Translations under genes and position numbers: made by a program
In this document: positions 16,183 through 23,954 of the stretch, in pieces
Numbering within the stretch: position 1 is the stretch's first letter
Layout of the letters: the number at the start of each line of letters is the position of its first letter
Assembly (NCBI GenBank): GCA_043101845.1
Contig: JBICHN010000004.1
Span: 62,001-126,000 of the forward strand
Length of the DNA: 64,000 nucleotides
Origin: JBICHN01 sp043101845
GTDB lineage: Bacteria; Planctomycetota; Phycisphaerae; Phycisphaerales; UBA5793
Reading direction: 5' to 3'
The notes under the pieces: model-generated
Databases searched by the model: none
Seen by the model: the letters and a program-made list of their open reading frames with translations, nothing else
What the model was told of the DNA's origin: nothing

Positions 16183-18525
16183 TCACACCGCCCCGCTCAA
16201 CTCCTCATCGCGTTCGGCGTCGGACTCGACAAGCGGGATGTTGATGCGACACCGGAGTCCCGACTCGTGGAATTCGCGCTCGATGACGCCCTGGAGGTCG
16301 TACTCGACGAGACGGGCGATGAGGCGGCTGCCGTAGCCGTCCTCGCGCGGCGGGGAAATTTTGTGCGGCGTCGACTCGGTCCATTCGAGCGCGAGCCGCG
16401 CGTCGGCGGTCGAGCCGTTCGGCGCCGTCCACTGCACGACGACGCGTCCATCCGCCGACTTGAGCGCGCCGTACTTCACCGCGTTCGTCACGAGTTCGTG
16501 CACGACCATGTGCATCGCGAGCGCCATCTTCGGGCGAAGTGAAATCTCCGGCCCGTCCACCGCGTACTGGTCCTTCGTGTCGACGCGCGCGACGAGTTCG
16601 CTGTCGATGATGTCATGAAGCGACGCCCCCTCCCACTGCGTCTGCGTGATGAGACTGTGCGCCGCGGCGAGCGCCCGCAGACGCGAGATGAACGCGGTCT
16701 GGAAGGTGTCGTAGTCCGGCGAGCGGCGCATCGTCTGTTGCGCGATCGACTGAATGACCGCAAGCGTGTTCTTCACGCGATGGTTGAGCTCGGCCATGAT
16801 CGTGCGCATCTTCTCTTCGGCGCGCTTCCGTTCGGAGATGTCCTGAATGTGGCCGGTGAAGACCGGCGGCCCGGCGGTGGGAATGCGCACGATGGCGATC
16901 TCGACCGGGAACTCCTCCCCGTTCGCGCGAAGCGCGGGGACCTCGATGCGCCGGCCGAGGACGGGCCCCTCGCCCGTATCGAGAAAGTGCCGCAGACCTT
17001 CGTAATGTTTCGCGCGGAGTTCGGGCGGGATGATGAGTTCGGCGAGGGGCTGGCCGATGATTTCCTCGCGGCTGTAGCCGAACATGCGTTCGGCGGCGGG
17101 GTTGAACTCGACGATGCGCCCCTCGTGGTCCATCGTGATGAGCCCGTCGATGGCGCTCTCGATGATGGCGCCCTTGAGGGCCTCGCTTGCGCGAAGCTCG
17201 TTCTCGGCGGCCCGCTCCTTCGTGACATCGCGGAAGACGAGGACGACGCCGATGATGCGCCCGTCCTCGTCGCGAATCGGCGCCGCGCTGTCTTCAATCG
17301 GCGTGCGGCGCCCGTCGCGCCCCTCGAGCACGGTGTGGTTCGCGAGCCCGACGACGCGCCCTTCGCGGAGAACGCGGCCGACCGGGTTGTCGACCGTCTC
17401 CCCGGTCATCTCGTGCACGATGGGGAAGACTTCATCGAGCGGTCGTCCGGCGGCTTCGTTCGTCGTCCACGCGGTGAGCTGCTCGGCGACGCGGTTGAGG
17501 AAGACGACGCGGCCGCGCGTATCGGTCGTGATGACGGCGTCGCCGATGGAGATGAGGGTTGTTTCGAGCCAGTTGCGCTGCTCGTAGACTTCGCGCTCGG
17601 CGCGGCGGCGGGCCTCATCGAGCCGCGCGACTGCGAGGGCGGTCCGCCACACGACGACACCGAGGAGCGCCATCGTGGCGAGCGCGAAGAGCGCGGCGCC
17701 GTAGCGGGAACTGTAGAGACCCTGCGCTTCACCGAGAACGCGCAGGCCGCCGATGACCATGATGACGATGACGAGGGCGGGGACGAGTCGTCGCGCTACG
17801 ACGCCTCCGAGCGTGCGGCTCGTGAAGATCGCCATCCATCCGTCCTGGGCATGAGCGAGAATCGCCCCGAGCCCGAGCACGATGAACCCGGTCGAAGTGT
17901 GCAACGCCATCGCGGTTGCGTCCTGCACGAGATGGTGCAGTTCCTGCACGCCGTAGAGATACCCCATGAGGGCGAGGAGGCCGGCGGCGAGGACGAACGC
18001 CGCGGCGGCCTGGGCGAGATTCGCGAGACGGCGCGAACGAGCCGCGAGGAGCAGGAGCGAGGCGCCGAGCACCGCGAAGCAGAGCGCCGAGTTCGGCGCC
18101 ATGCGGCCGGGCGCGCCGGTGCGCGGCGCCACAGCGGAGTCGACGAAGAGCAACTCGTCGATCCCGAGGTCGAAGCCGAAGAGATCCTGGCTCAGCGTGA
18201 CGGCGCCGATGAGCAGGACGAGCCCCGCTGTGGCGAGACCCGTCGTCCGCCGCGCCGTCGAGAGATCGGACGGGAGCGGGCGGAGCAGCAGCAGCGCAAC
18301 GCCGGAGAGCGCGAACGCGAGCGCCGTGTTCGCCTTCATCGTGACGAACGCCGGCGCGACGCTCTTGAGCCTGTCGATGTCGAACGCCCAGCCGACGAGC
18401 ACCGCGAGCCCCAGCGCGACACCGGCCACGCCCGCCACGACGGTCAGCTTCGCCATGCGGAGATGCTCCGGCGTGGGCGCCGTCGCCGATCTACTTTCCG
18501 ACTCGTCGCTGGAAATGGTTGTCAT
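16183..18525 (-). CDS. Membrane-bound PAS-PAS HWE-family sensor histidine kinase
   Basis: 780 aa. Residues 20-290 contain about eight hydrophobic spans, an integral membrane sensor. Two PAS domains follow: about 318-440 (ISIGDAVITTDTRGRVVFLN) and about 455-570 (SAIDGLITMDHEGRIVEFNP, ending GHIQDISERKRAEE). The kinase core is HisKA_2/HWE type: ELNHRVKNTLAVIQSIAQQT with phospho-acceptor His582, N-box HELVTNAVKYGAL (about 676) and the WxE motif in LEWTES. Such kinases usually phosphorylate stand-alone receivers. No response regulator is adjacent; the nearest receiver is at 58.6 kb, and any pairing is speculative. Confidence 0.92.
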   Translation of the reverse strand: MTTISSDESESRSATAPTPEHLRMAKLTVVAGVAGVALGLAVLVGWAFDIDRLKSVAPAFVTMKANTALAFALSGVALLLLRPLPSDLSTARRTTGLATAGLVLLIGAVTLSQDLFGFDLGIDELLFVDSAVAPRTGAPGRMAPNSALCFAVLGASLLLLAARSRRLANLAQAAAAFVLAAGLLALMGYLYGVQELHHLVQDATAMALHTSTGFIVLGLGAILAHAQDGWMAIFTSRTLGGVVARRLVPALVIVIMVIGGLRVLGEAQGLYSSRYGAALFALATMALLGVVVWRTALAVARLDEARRRAEREVYEQRNWLETTLISIGDAVITTDTRGRVVFLNRVAEQLTAWTTNEAAGRPLDEVFPIVHEMTGETVDNPVGRVLREGRVVGLANHTVLEGRDGRRTPIEDSAAPIRDEDGRIIGVVLVFRDVTKERAAENELRASEALKGAIIESAIDGLITMDHEGRIVEFNPAAERMFGYSREEIIGQPLAELIIPPELRAKHYEGLRHFLDTGEGPVLGRRIEVPALRANGEEFPVEIAIVRIPTAGPPVFTGHIQDISERKRAEEKMRTIMAELNHRVKNTLAVIQSIAQQTMRRSPDYDTFQTAFISRLRALAAAHSLITQTQWEGASLHDIIDSELVARVDTKDQYAVDGPEISLRPKMALAMHMVVHELVTNAVKYGALKSADGRVVVQWTAPNGSTADARLALEWTESTPHKISPPREDGYGSRLIARLVEYDLQGVIEREFHESGLRCRINIPLVESDAERDEELSGAV

Positions 18526-18759
18526 GCGTGAAGTGTCCGGCGGGTGGGTCGGCGGCCTCGCTCGCTCCTGAAGTGAAGACCCTTGAACCCATCAATCATG
18601 GTCACCCGGGACGCCCAAGGCGCCCGGTGACACCGTCCCCCGGTCAAACGGTCCCGAGATATGCCAAGGATAGCAGAGCGGACGGGCGATGAGACCGGGG
18701 GATTCCCTGAGTGGAGAGGGGCGGAGGGGGCGGTTGACGGAGGGGCGCCCCTCGACGCG

Positions 18760-18825
18760 CGGAACCGGATCTCCGCTCGACGGCGCGGCGCTGGTCGGCG
18801 CTCCAGTCCGGCTTGGCGGACGATC
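18760..18825 (+). repeat. REP family B, single unit
   Basis: Reads GGAACCGGATCTCCGCTCGA ... CTCCAGTCCGGCTTGG. The first stem arm carries T where other copies have C (CCGGAT), weakening the outer stem. As at 2171, it is followed by a GC hairpin and an 8-bp tandem repeat. Confidence 0.7.
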
Positions 18826-18897
18826 GTCGCGTTGACGGACATCTCGTGTTGATCGGGCGTTGAACGGGCCGACGCGGCCCGGCTCGCACACTCGCAC

Positions 18898-18933
18898 TTC
18901 GTCTCTCCGTCTCTCCGTCTCTCCGTCTCTTCC
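18898..18933 (+). repeat. 8-bp tandem repeat (GTCTCTCC)n
   Basis: About four copies of GTCTCTCC, ending 13 bp upstream of the ATG at 18947. The tract is all pyrimidine apart from G. It occupies the place where a ribosome binding site would be expected, and none is visible. Confidence 0.8.
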
Positions 18934-18946
18934 CTAGACTCGTTCC

Positions 18947-19360
18947 ATGCGTTCGCACACGACGACGATTCGCGTCCGCTACGCCGAGTGCGATCCGATG
19001 AATGTCGCGCATCATTCGGCGTATCTCCCCTGGTTCGAGATGGGGCGCACGGAGCTTCTGCGCTCCGACGGCGTCTCGTACGCGTCGCTCGAGCGCGAGG
19101 GGGGCGTGCGGCTTGCGGTCGTATCGATCGAGGTGAAGTACAAGCGGCCGGCGCGCTATGACGAGCTGCTCGAACTCACGACGCGCCTCGTGGAGACGAG
19201 CCGCGTGAAGATCATCCACGAGTACGAACTCAAGCGGGAGTATGAGATTCTCGCGACGGCGAAGACAACGCTCGCGTGCCTCGACACCGAGGGCAAACTC
19301 CAGCCGCTGCCCGAGATTCTCGAGCGGCACGCGGCGGGAACGGTCGGCGGCGCCCGATGA
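18947..19360 (+). CDS. Acyl-CoA thioesterase, YbgC/4HBT hotdog family
   Basis: 137 aa, normal for YbgC-type proteins. The sequence starts TTTIRVRYAECDPMNVAHHS, in which Asp16 of the ECDPMNVAHH motif is the catalytic acid of 4-hydroxybenzoyl-CoA thioesterase-like enzymes. YLPWFEMGRTELLR and VVSIEVKYKRPARYDE are also typical. It hydrolyses short acyl-CoA or acyl-ACP in the cytosol; in other bacteria YbgC accompanies the Tol-Pal genes, but that cluster is not here. The substrate is unknown. Confidence 0.9.
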   Translation: MRSHTTTIRVRYAECDPMNVAHHSAYLPWFEMGRTELLRSDGVSYASLEREGGVRLAVVSIEVKYKRPARYDELLELTTRLVETSRVKIIHEYELKREYEILATAKTTLACLDTEGKLQPLPEILERHAAGTVGGAR

Positions 19361-19480
19361 CGACCGGGCGCGTCACTTGAGATGCGCGCGGGGCGCGGTA
19401 GGCTGTCGCGTGTCCGGTCCCGTCGTTTTTGTCCCGAATCGAATCAATCTTCCTCGTCCGTCCCGCGAGGCCCGCGCATC

Positions 19481-21487
19481 ATGATGAGCACTCGAGCACG
19501 CGTCGTCCGCCATCACCGCCGCCGATGGTGGTGGCTCTCTCCGGTTCTCGTGGCCATGATCGCGCTCGTGACCAGCGCGCCGGCGTTCGCACAGGACGGG
19601 GCCGACACACCGACGAACCAGCCGTCCGAAGGCAACGCGGCGCCGGCGACGAGCCGCCCCGACCCGAGGCGGGAGCTTGCGAGCCCGCGGGCGACGATGT
19701 TCACCTTTCTCGAAGCGATCGGCGCCTACAACGAGAGCGGCGCCGACGACGATGACGCGCTCGAGCGCGCCGTCTCGACGATGAACCTCAGCGAAGTCGC
19801 CGAGGAGCGCGCCGACGAGATCGCGATCCAGCTCTGGGGCATTCTCAACCGCATCGGCGAAGTGCGGCCCGAGTTCCTTCCCGACCGCGCGCTGGTCGCG
19901 GCCCGCGAACTCGAACGCTTCTCGTACTACCCGCTCGATATGAGCGCGGTGGACATGGACTATCCGCCGCTCGGCATGTTTGAGGAGAACGGGTTCGCGA
20001 AGTCGCGCGACTTCGATCGCGCCGGCGTCGACGAGCGCGTCGTCTTCACCCGCGACGCCGCGACCGGCGAGTGGCGCTTCAGCGCCGACACGATCGCCGG
20101 CGTGACCTCGTTCTACCGCGCCGTTGAAGATCTCGACCCGGTCTACGGCGACTTCGACGAGCGGCAGCTCAGCTTCGCGCTCTGGCTGCGCAGCCAGATG
20201 CCGGCGTCACTGCGAAACAATGAGTTTCTCGCGCTCGAGTACTGGCAGTGGATCGGCCTGCTCGTCGTCATCTTTCTCGGCGTGCTCATCGACTTTCTTA
20301 CGCGGGCGGTCATGGCGGTCGTCTCCCGGCGTGTCATCGCGCGGCAGCGGGGTGAGGCGTCGGACGAATCGATTGCGAAGCTCGCGCGGCCGATCGGACT
20401 CGTCGTCGCGGGCGTGTTCTGGCTCTGGGCGATTCGCGCGCTCGCGCTGCCCGACCTTGCGTTCGTGGCGCTCCTCGTCGCGGTGCGGCTCATCACGATG
20501 GTCGCCGGCGTGTGGGCCGCGTTCCGCCTTACCGATCTCGCGGGCGAGGTGCTCGCGAGCAAGGCGCTGCACACGGACACGAAGTTCGACGACCTGCTCG
20601 TGCCGCTCGTGCGCAAGACGCTCAAGGTCTTCATCGCGGCGTTCGGGCTCATCTACATCGCGGACAGCTTCGACATCGAGATTCTGCCGCTGTTGACGGG
20701 CCTCGGCATCGGCGGCGCCGCGCTCGCGTTCGCGTCGAAGGACACGGTCGAGAACTTCTTCGGCTCGATCGCGGTGATCGTCGACCGGCCGTTCGAGGTC
20801 GGCGACTGGGTCGTCATCGGCGACACCGAGGGGACCGTCGAGACGATGGGGTTCCGTTCGACGCGCGTGCGCACCTTCTACAACTCGGAGATCACGCTTC
20901 CAAACGCGAACCTCGTGCGCGCCGTCGTCGACAACTACGGCCGGCGGAAGTACCGGCGGTGGAAGACGCATGTGAGCGTGACCTACGACACGCCGCCCGA
21001 GCGCGTCGACGCGTTCGCCGAGGGGATCCGCGAGATCATCCGCCTGCACCCGTACACGCGGAAGGACTACTACCAGGTCTGGCTGCATCAGTTCAGCGCG
21101 TCGAGCATCGATGTGCTCGTCTACATGTTCTTCGAGGCGCCGGACTGGTCGACGGAGCTGCGCGAGCGGCACCGGCTCATGCTCGACATCATGCGGCTCG
21201 CGCGCGAGCTCGAGGTCGAGTTCGCGTTCCCGACGCAGACGCTCTACCTCAAGCGCGACGGTGAAGATGAGGACGACGACGAGTCGCCCGGCGCCGCGAC
21301 GACGGGCGGCGGTGGCGGCGGCGGTGATCAGCGTTCGCTCGACGCGGGCCGGCGGGCCGCGCAGCGCCTTACGCGCAGCGCCGGATGGCGCGAGAAGAAA
21401 CCCGGCGCCTACGAGTTCACCCATTCCACGCCGATCGATCCTGACGATGAGACGCAGATCGAATCGCGGGTCGGGGGAGACGGGTGA
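19481..21487 (+). CDS. Small-conductance mechanosensitive channel (MscS family) with secreted-type N-terminal domain
   Basis: 668 aa from ATG 19481 (19484 is equally possible). Signal peptide at about 16-37 (LSPVLVAMIALVTSAPAFAQ). A roughly 170-residue periplasmic helical domain follows, then four or five membrane spans. The pore helix and beta domain read TGLGIGGAALAFASKDTVEN and FFGSIAVIVDRPFEVGDWV, the MscS signature. The C-terminal domain matches the MscS vestibule (RVRTFYNSEITLPNANLV). The tail is low-complexity (EDEDDDESPG, then GGGGGGG). It releases solutes on hypo-osmotic shock. Larger than E. coli MscS and closer to MscK/YnaI-like architecture. Confidence 0.92.
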   Translation: MMSTRARVVRHHRRRWWWLSPVLVAMIALVTSAPAFAQDGADTPTNQPSEGNAAPATSRPDPRRELASPRATMFTFLEAIGAYNESGADDDDALERAVSTMNLSEVAEERADEIAIQLWGILNRIGEVRPEFLPDRALVAARELERFSYYPLDMSAVDMDYPPLGMFEENGFAKSRDFDRAGVDERVVFTRDAATGEWRFSADTIAGVTSFYRAVEDLDPVYGDFDERQLSFALWLRSQMPASLRNNEFLALEYWQWIGLLVVIFLGVLIDFLTRAVMAVVSRRVIARQRGEASDESIAKLARPIGLVVAGVFWLWAIRALALPDLAFVALLVAVRLITMVAGVWAAFRLTDLAGEVLASKALHTDTKFDDLLVPLVRKTLKVFIAAFGLIYIADSFDIEILPLLTGLGIGGAALAFASKDTVENFFGSIAVIVDRPFEVGDWVVIGDTEGTVETMGFRSTRVRTFYNSEITLPNANLVRAVVDNYGRRKYRRWKTHVSVTYDTPPERVDAFAEGIREIIRLHPYTRKDYYQVWLHQFSASSIDVLVYMFFEAPDWSTELRERHRLMLDIMRLARELEVEFAFPTQTLYLKRDGEDEDDDESPGAATTGGGGGGGDQRSLDAGRRAAQRLTRSAGWREKKPGAYEFTHSTPIDPDDETQIESRVGGDG

Positions 21488-21540
21488 AGGCGTGCGGGGG
21501 TCGGGGCGCTGGCGAACGGTCGTCGATAATCAAGCGCTAA

Positions 21541-21559
21541 CCGGGGCGGCGCGCCCCGG
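21541..21559. repeat. GC-rich perfect hairpin, family D
   Basis: CCGGGGCGGCGCGCCCCGG is a near-perfect palindrome. It is preceded by CGCTAA and followed by CTCG, like the hairpins at 2277-2293 and 18865-18881. In the latter the stem is CGGGCC/GGCCCG, a compensatory change. It lies between the MscS and universal stress genes and may help end MscS transcription, although no T-tract follows. Confidence 0.55.
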
Positions 21560-21684
21560 CTCGTGGAGTTCATCGAGCACGCTTCGGAACTTCACCCGAT
21601 GCGGAAGACGCGATTGAGTCGTTAGAATGAGGCGCTGGACCGTGGCGGGCTGGGACGCCCGTGTGCCCTCGAAGGAGATTCGCC

Positions 21685-22242
21685 GTGACGCAGACGAATG
21701 GCGGCCGCCGTATCGAGCGCGTTCTCATCGGGGTGGACGACACCCAGTCCACGCGGGCGGCGATTGATCATGTCGTCGGCATGTTCGCGTCGTCGAGCGA
21801 GCGGCCGCAGATCATCCTGCTCCATGTCATCGATCACCCGGCGCCGACGGGATACGAAGCCGCGGCAAGCGCGATGGCGCTCGACGCCGGCGCCATGCCG
21901 GCGCTGCCCGTCGCGTTCGAGCCCGAAGACATCGATATGTGGAAGGACCGCGCGAAGAAGAAGATGGAGCCGTTCGTCGACGCGTTGAACGATGCGGGCT
22001 GGGATGAGAAGCGCATCGAACGGCACGCGGCGATCGGCGGACTCACCCACGCGGCCGTCGCCGATGTCCTCGCCGAACAGGCGAAACAGCTCCACGCCGA
22101 TGTCGTCGTCGTCGGGCGATCGAAGCACGGCATGCTCCACGAGGCGCTGCTCAAATCGACGGGCGAACGCCTCGTCCATTACTGTCGCGGCATGACGGTG
22201 TGGGTCGTGGGGAATCCAGAGCATGCGAAGTCGGAGGAGTGA
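21685..22242 (+). CDS. Universal stress protein family (UspA-like)
   Basis: 185 aa. The GTG start at 21685 is chosen because AAGGAG (21671-21676) sits 8 bp upstream, one of the few strong Shine-Dalgarno sites in the window. The single Usp domain begins RVLIGVDDTQSTRAAIDHVV and ends with the ATP-binding type stretch ADVVVVGRSKHGMLHEALLKSTGERLVHY; the G-x2-G-x9-G pattern is partly degenerate. A 35-residue insertion around EPEDIDMWKDRAKK is longer than in simple UspA. Probably a cytosolic nucleotide-binding stress protein. Confidence 0.9.
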   Translation: MTQTNGGRRIERVLIGVDDTQSTRAAIDHVVGMFASSSERPQIILLHVIDHPAPTGYEAAASAMALDAGAMPALPVAFEPEDIDMWKDRAKKKMEPFVDALNDAGWDEKRIERHAAIGGLTHAAVADVLAEQAKQLHADVVVVGRSKHGMLHEALLKSTGERLVHYCRGMTVWVVGNPEHAKSEE

Positions 22243-22267
22243 GGGGGGCGGGTTCGCGCCACGAGCG

Positions 22268-22305
22268 CCGAATCCGGAGATTCCCCGAGCCTCATCTCCG
22301 GCGTG
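22268..22305 (+). repeat. REP family C copy
   Basis: GAATCCGGAGATTCCCCGAG then CCTCATCTCCGGCGTG. The CCGGAGAT/ATCTCCGG stem is perfect here with a 14-nt loop. The same unit, as a covarying version, flanks the transposase at 51.6-52.5 kb. Confidence 0.8.
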
Positions 22306-22320
22306 AAAAATGCTCGCGCA

Positions 22321-22349
22321 CTTCGTCTCTCCGTCTCTCCGTCTCTCCG
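22321..22349 (+). repeat. 8-bp tandem repeat next to the pyruvate kinase stop
   Basis: About 3.5 copies of CTCTCCGT, the same unit as at 18898. It ends two bases before the minus-strand stop codon of the pyruvate kinase gene (TAA, 22352-22354). Confidence 0.75.
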
Positions 22350-22351
22350 AC

Positions 22352-23950
22352 TTACGCGTGCCCTTTGTATCCGGTCATCGGGTCACCGACATAGTGGACG
22401 GCGAGGGAGTTCGTGCCGCCGACCTGACCGATCGGATAACCGGCGACGATGATGATCGTGGCGCCCTCGGCGACGAGTTCGCGCTCGAGCATCCAGCGAT
22501 CGGCCATCTCCGTGAACGCGCTCAGGCGCACCGGCTTCTCCATGAACGCGGGCGTGACGCCGGCGAGCAGGCACAGCCGGCGGAGGGTGCGCACATCATC
22601 CGAAAATGCGATGATCGGCTGGCGGAAGCGGTGCTGGCTGAGATGCAGCGCCGTGAGCCCCGTCGTCGAGTAGGTCACGATGTACTGCGCCTGCAGATCG
22701 TTCGCGACGGTCCACGCGCCCTGGGCGAGCGCGCTCGTCCACGCGGCCTCGCGGCGGAGGCGCGCGGGTGAACGGAGCTCGGCCTGGCTCGTGTGCTGGT
22801 AGTTCTCGGTCGAACGGGCGATGCGGGCCATCGTGTCGACGGTCACGCCCGGGTACTTGCCGACCGCGGTTTCGCCGGAAAGCATGATCGCGTCGGCGCC
22901 GTCGAGGATCGCGTTCGCGACATCGCTCGCTTCGGCGCGGGTGGGCACAGGGCTCTCGATCATCGACTCGAGCATCTGCGTCGCGACAATGACCGGCCGG
23001 CCGTAATCGTGCGCGAGGTCGACGAGCCACTTCTGGATCGTCGGGACCTCGGCGAGATCCATCTCGACGCCGAGGTCGCCCCGCGCGACCATGACGCCGT
23101 CGACGGCGGCGAGAATCTCGCTGATGTTCTCGAGCGCTTCGGGTTTCTCGATCTTCGCGATGATCGGAACTTCGCGCGCATCATCCTCGTTCGCTTCGAC
23201 GAGTTCGATCATCCGCGCGCGGAGCCGGTTGATCTCGTCGGCCCGGCGCACAAAGCTGAGCGCGACGAAGTCGAGCTGGTGTTCGATCGCCCATTCGAGA
23301 CAGCGCCAGTCCTTCTCCGTGATCGAGTCGACGCGGAGGCGCGTCTCGGGAAGATTGATGCCCTTGCCCGTCGTGATGAGGCCGCCGATGAGGACGCGGC
23401 AGGTAATCGAGACGCTCGACTTGTCGACGATGAGCATGCGGATGGCGCCGTCGTTCACGAGCAGGCGCTGGCCGACCTCGACATCGTCGACGAGTCCTTC
23501 ATAGGTGCAACTGAACGATGGATGCGCGCCGAGAGGGTCGATCTCGCGTGGGTCGGCGGAATCATCGTCGTCGTCATTCGACTTCGAGGGCGCTCGTTCG
23601 TCGTCATCGAGATTCGCCCCGCCGACGACTTCGCCGCGCACGAAGACGACATCCTGACCGGCGACAACTTCGACGCCTCCCGCGACGACGGGGCCGACGC
23701 GAATCTTCGGACCGGACAGGTCGCCGAGCACGCCGACCGGTCGATTGAGCTTGCGCTCGACCTCGCGGATCATCGCGAGCGTCTCCGCGTGATCGTCGAG
23801 TTTGCCGTGGCTGAAGTTGAGTCGGAAGACGGAGGCGCCGGCCTCGACGAGGCGCTCGAGCATCGGCGGCGACGCGCTCGCCGTGCCCGGCGTGCCGATC
23901 GTCGCGACGATCTTCGTCAGCATGGGGCGCGTGCGCTCGTGGTCGGACAT
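22352..23950 (-). CDS. pyk: Pyruvate kinase with acidic B-domain insertion
   Basis: 532 aa from ATG 23950; the frame is open further up but homologous sequence begins at MLTKIVATIGTPG. All catalytic blocks are present: VFRLNFSHG, GDLSGPKIRVG, IIAKIEKPEALEN (catalytic Lys266), MVARGDLGVE, VIVATQMLESM, PTRAEASDVANA and SGETAVGKYP. It converts phosphoenolpyruvate and ADP to pyruvate and ATP, the last step of glycolysis. The B domain carries an Asp/Ser-rich insertion at about 113-140 (NLDDDERAPSKSNDDDDDSA) not normally found. It is followed by an 8-bp tandem repeat. Confidence 0.96.
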   Translation of the reverse strand: MSDHERTRPMLTKIVATIGTPGTASASPPMLERLVEAGASVFRLNFSHGKLDDHAETLAMIREVERKLNRPVGVLGDLSGPKIRVGPVVAGGVEVVAGQDVVFVRGEVVGGANLDDDERAPSKSNDDDDDSADPREIDPLGAHPSFSCTYEGLVDDVEVGQRLLVNDGAIRMLIVDKSSVSITCRVLIGGLITTGKGINLPETRLRVDSITEKDWRCLEWAIEHQLDFVALSFVRRADEINRLRARMIELVEANEDDAREVPIIAKIEKPEALENISEILAAVDGVMVARGDLGVEMDLAEVPTIQKWLVDLAHDYGRPVIVATQMLESMIESPVPTRAEASDVANAILDGADAIMLSGETAVGKYPGVTVDTMARIARSTENYQHTSQAELRSPARLRREAAWTSALAQGAWTVANDLQAQYIVTYSTTGLTALHLSQHRFRQPIIAFSDDVRTLRRLCLLAGVTPAFMEKPVRLSAFTEMADRWMLERELVAEGATIIIVAGYPIGQVGGTNSLAVHYVGDPMTGYKGHA

Positions 23951-23954
23951 GCCG

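Larger units (their letters stand above)
18526..18946. other. Divergent intergenic region with repeats
   Basis: 421 bp between the histidine kinase (minus) and the thioesterase (plus). It holds an imperfect hairpin at 18600-18632 (GTCACCCGGG...CCCGGTGAC), a family B REP (18760-18825), a GC hairpin (18865-18881) and an 8-bp tandem repeat ending 13 bp before the thioesterase ATG. No gene is seen. Confidence 0.6.

Noticed and set aside
16615..18531. 638-codon plus-strand frame opposite the histidine kinase
   Set aside because: It is a shadow of the PAS/HWE kinase gene; no domain is recognisable.
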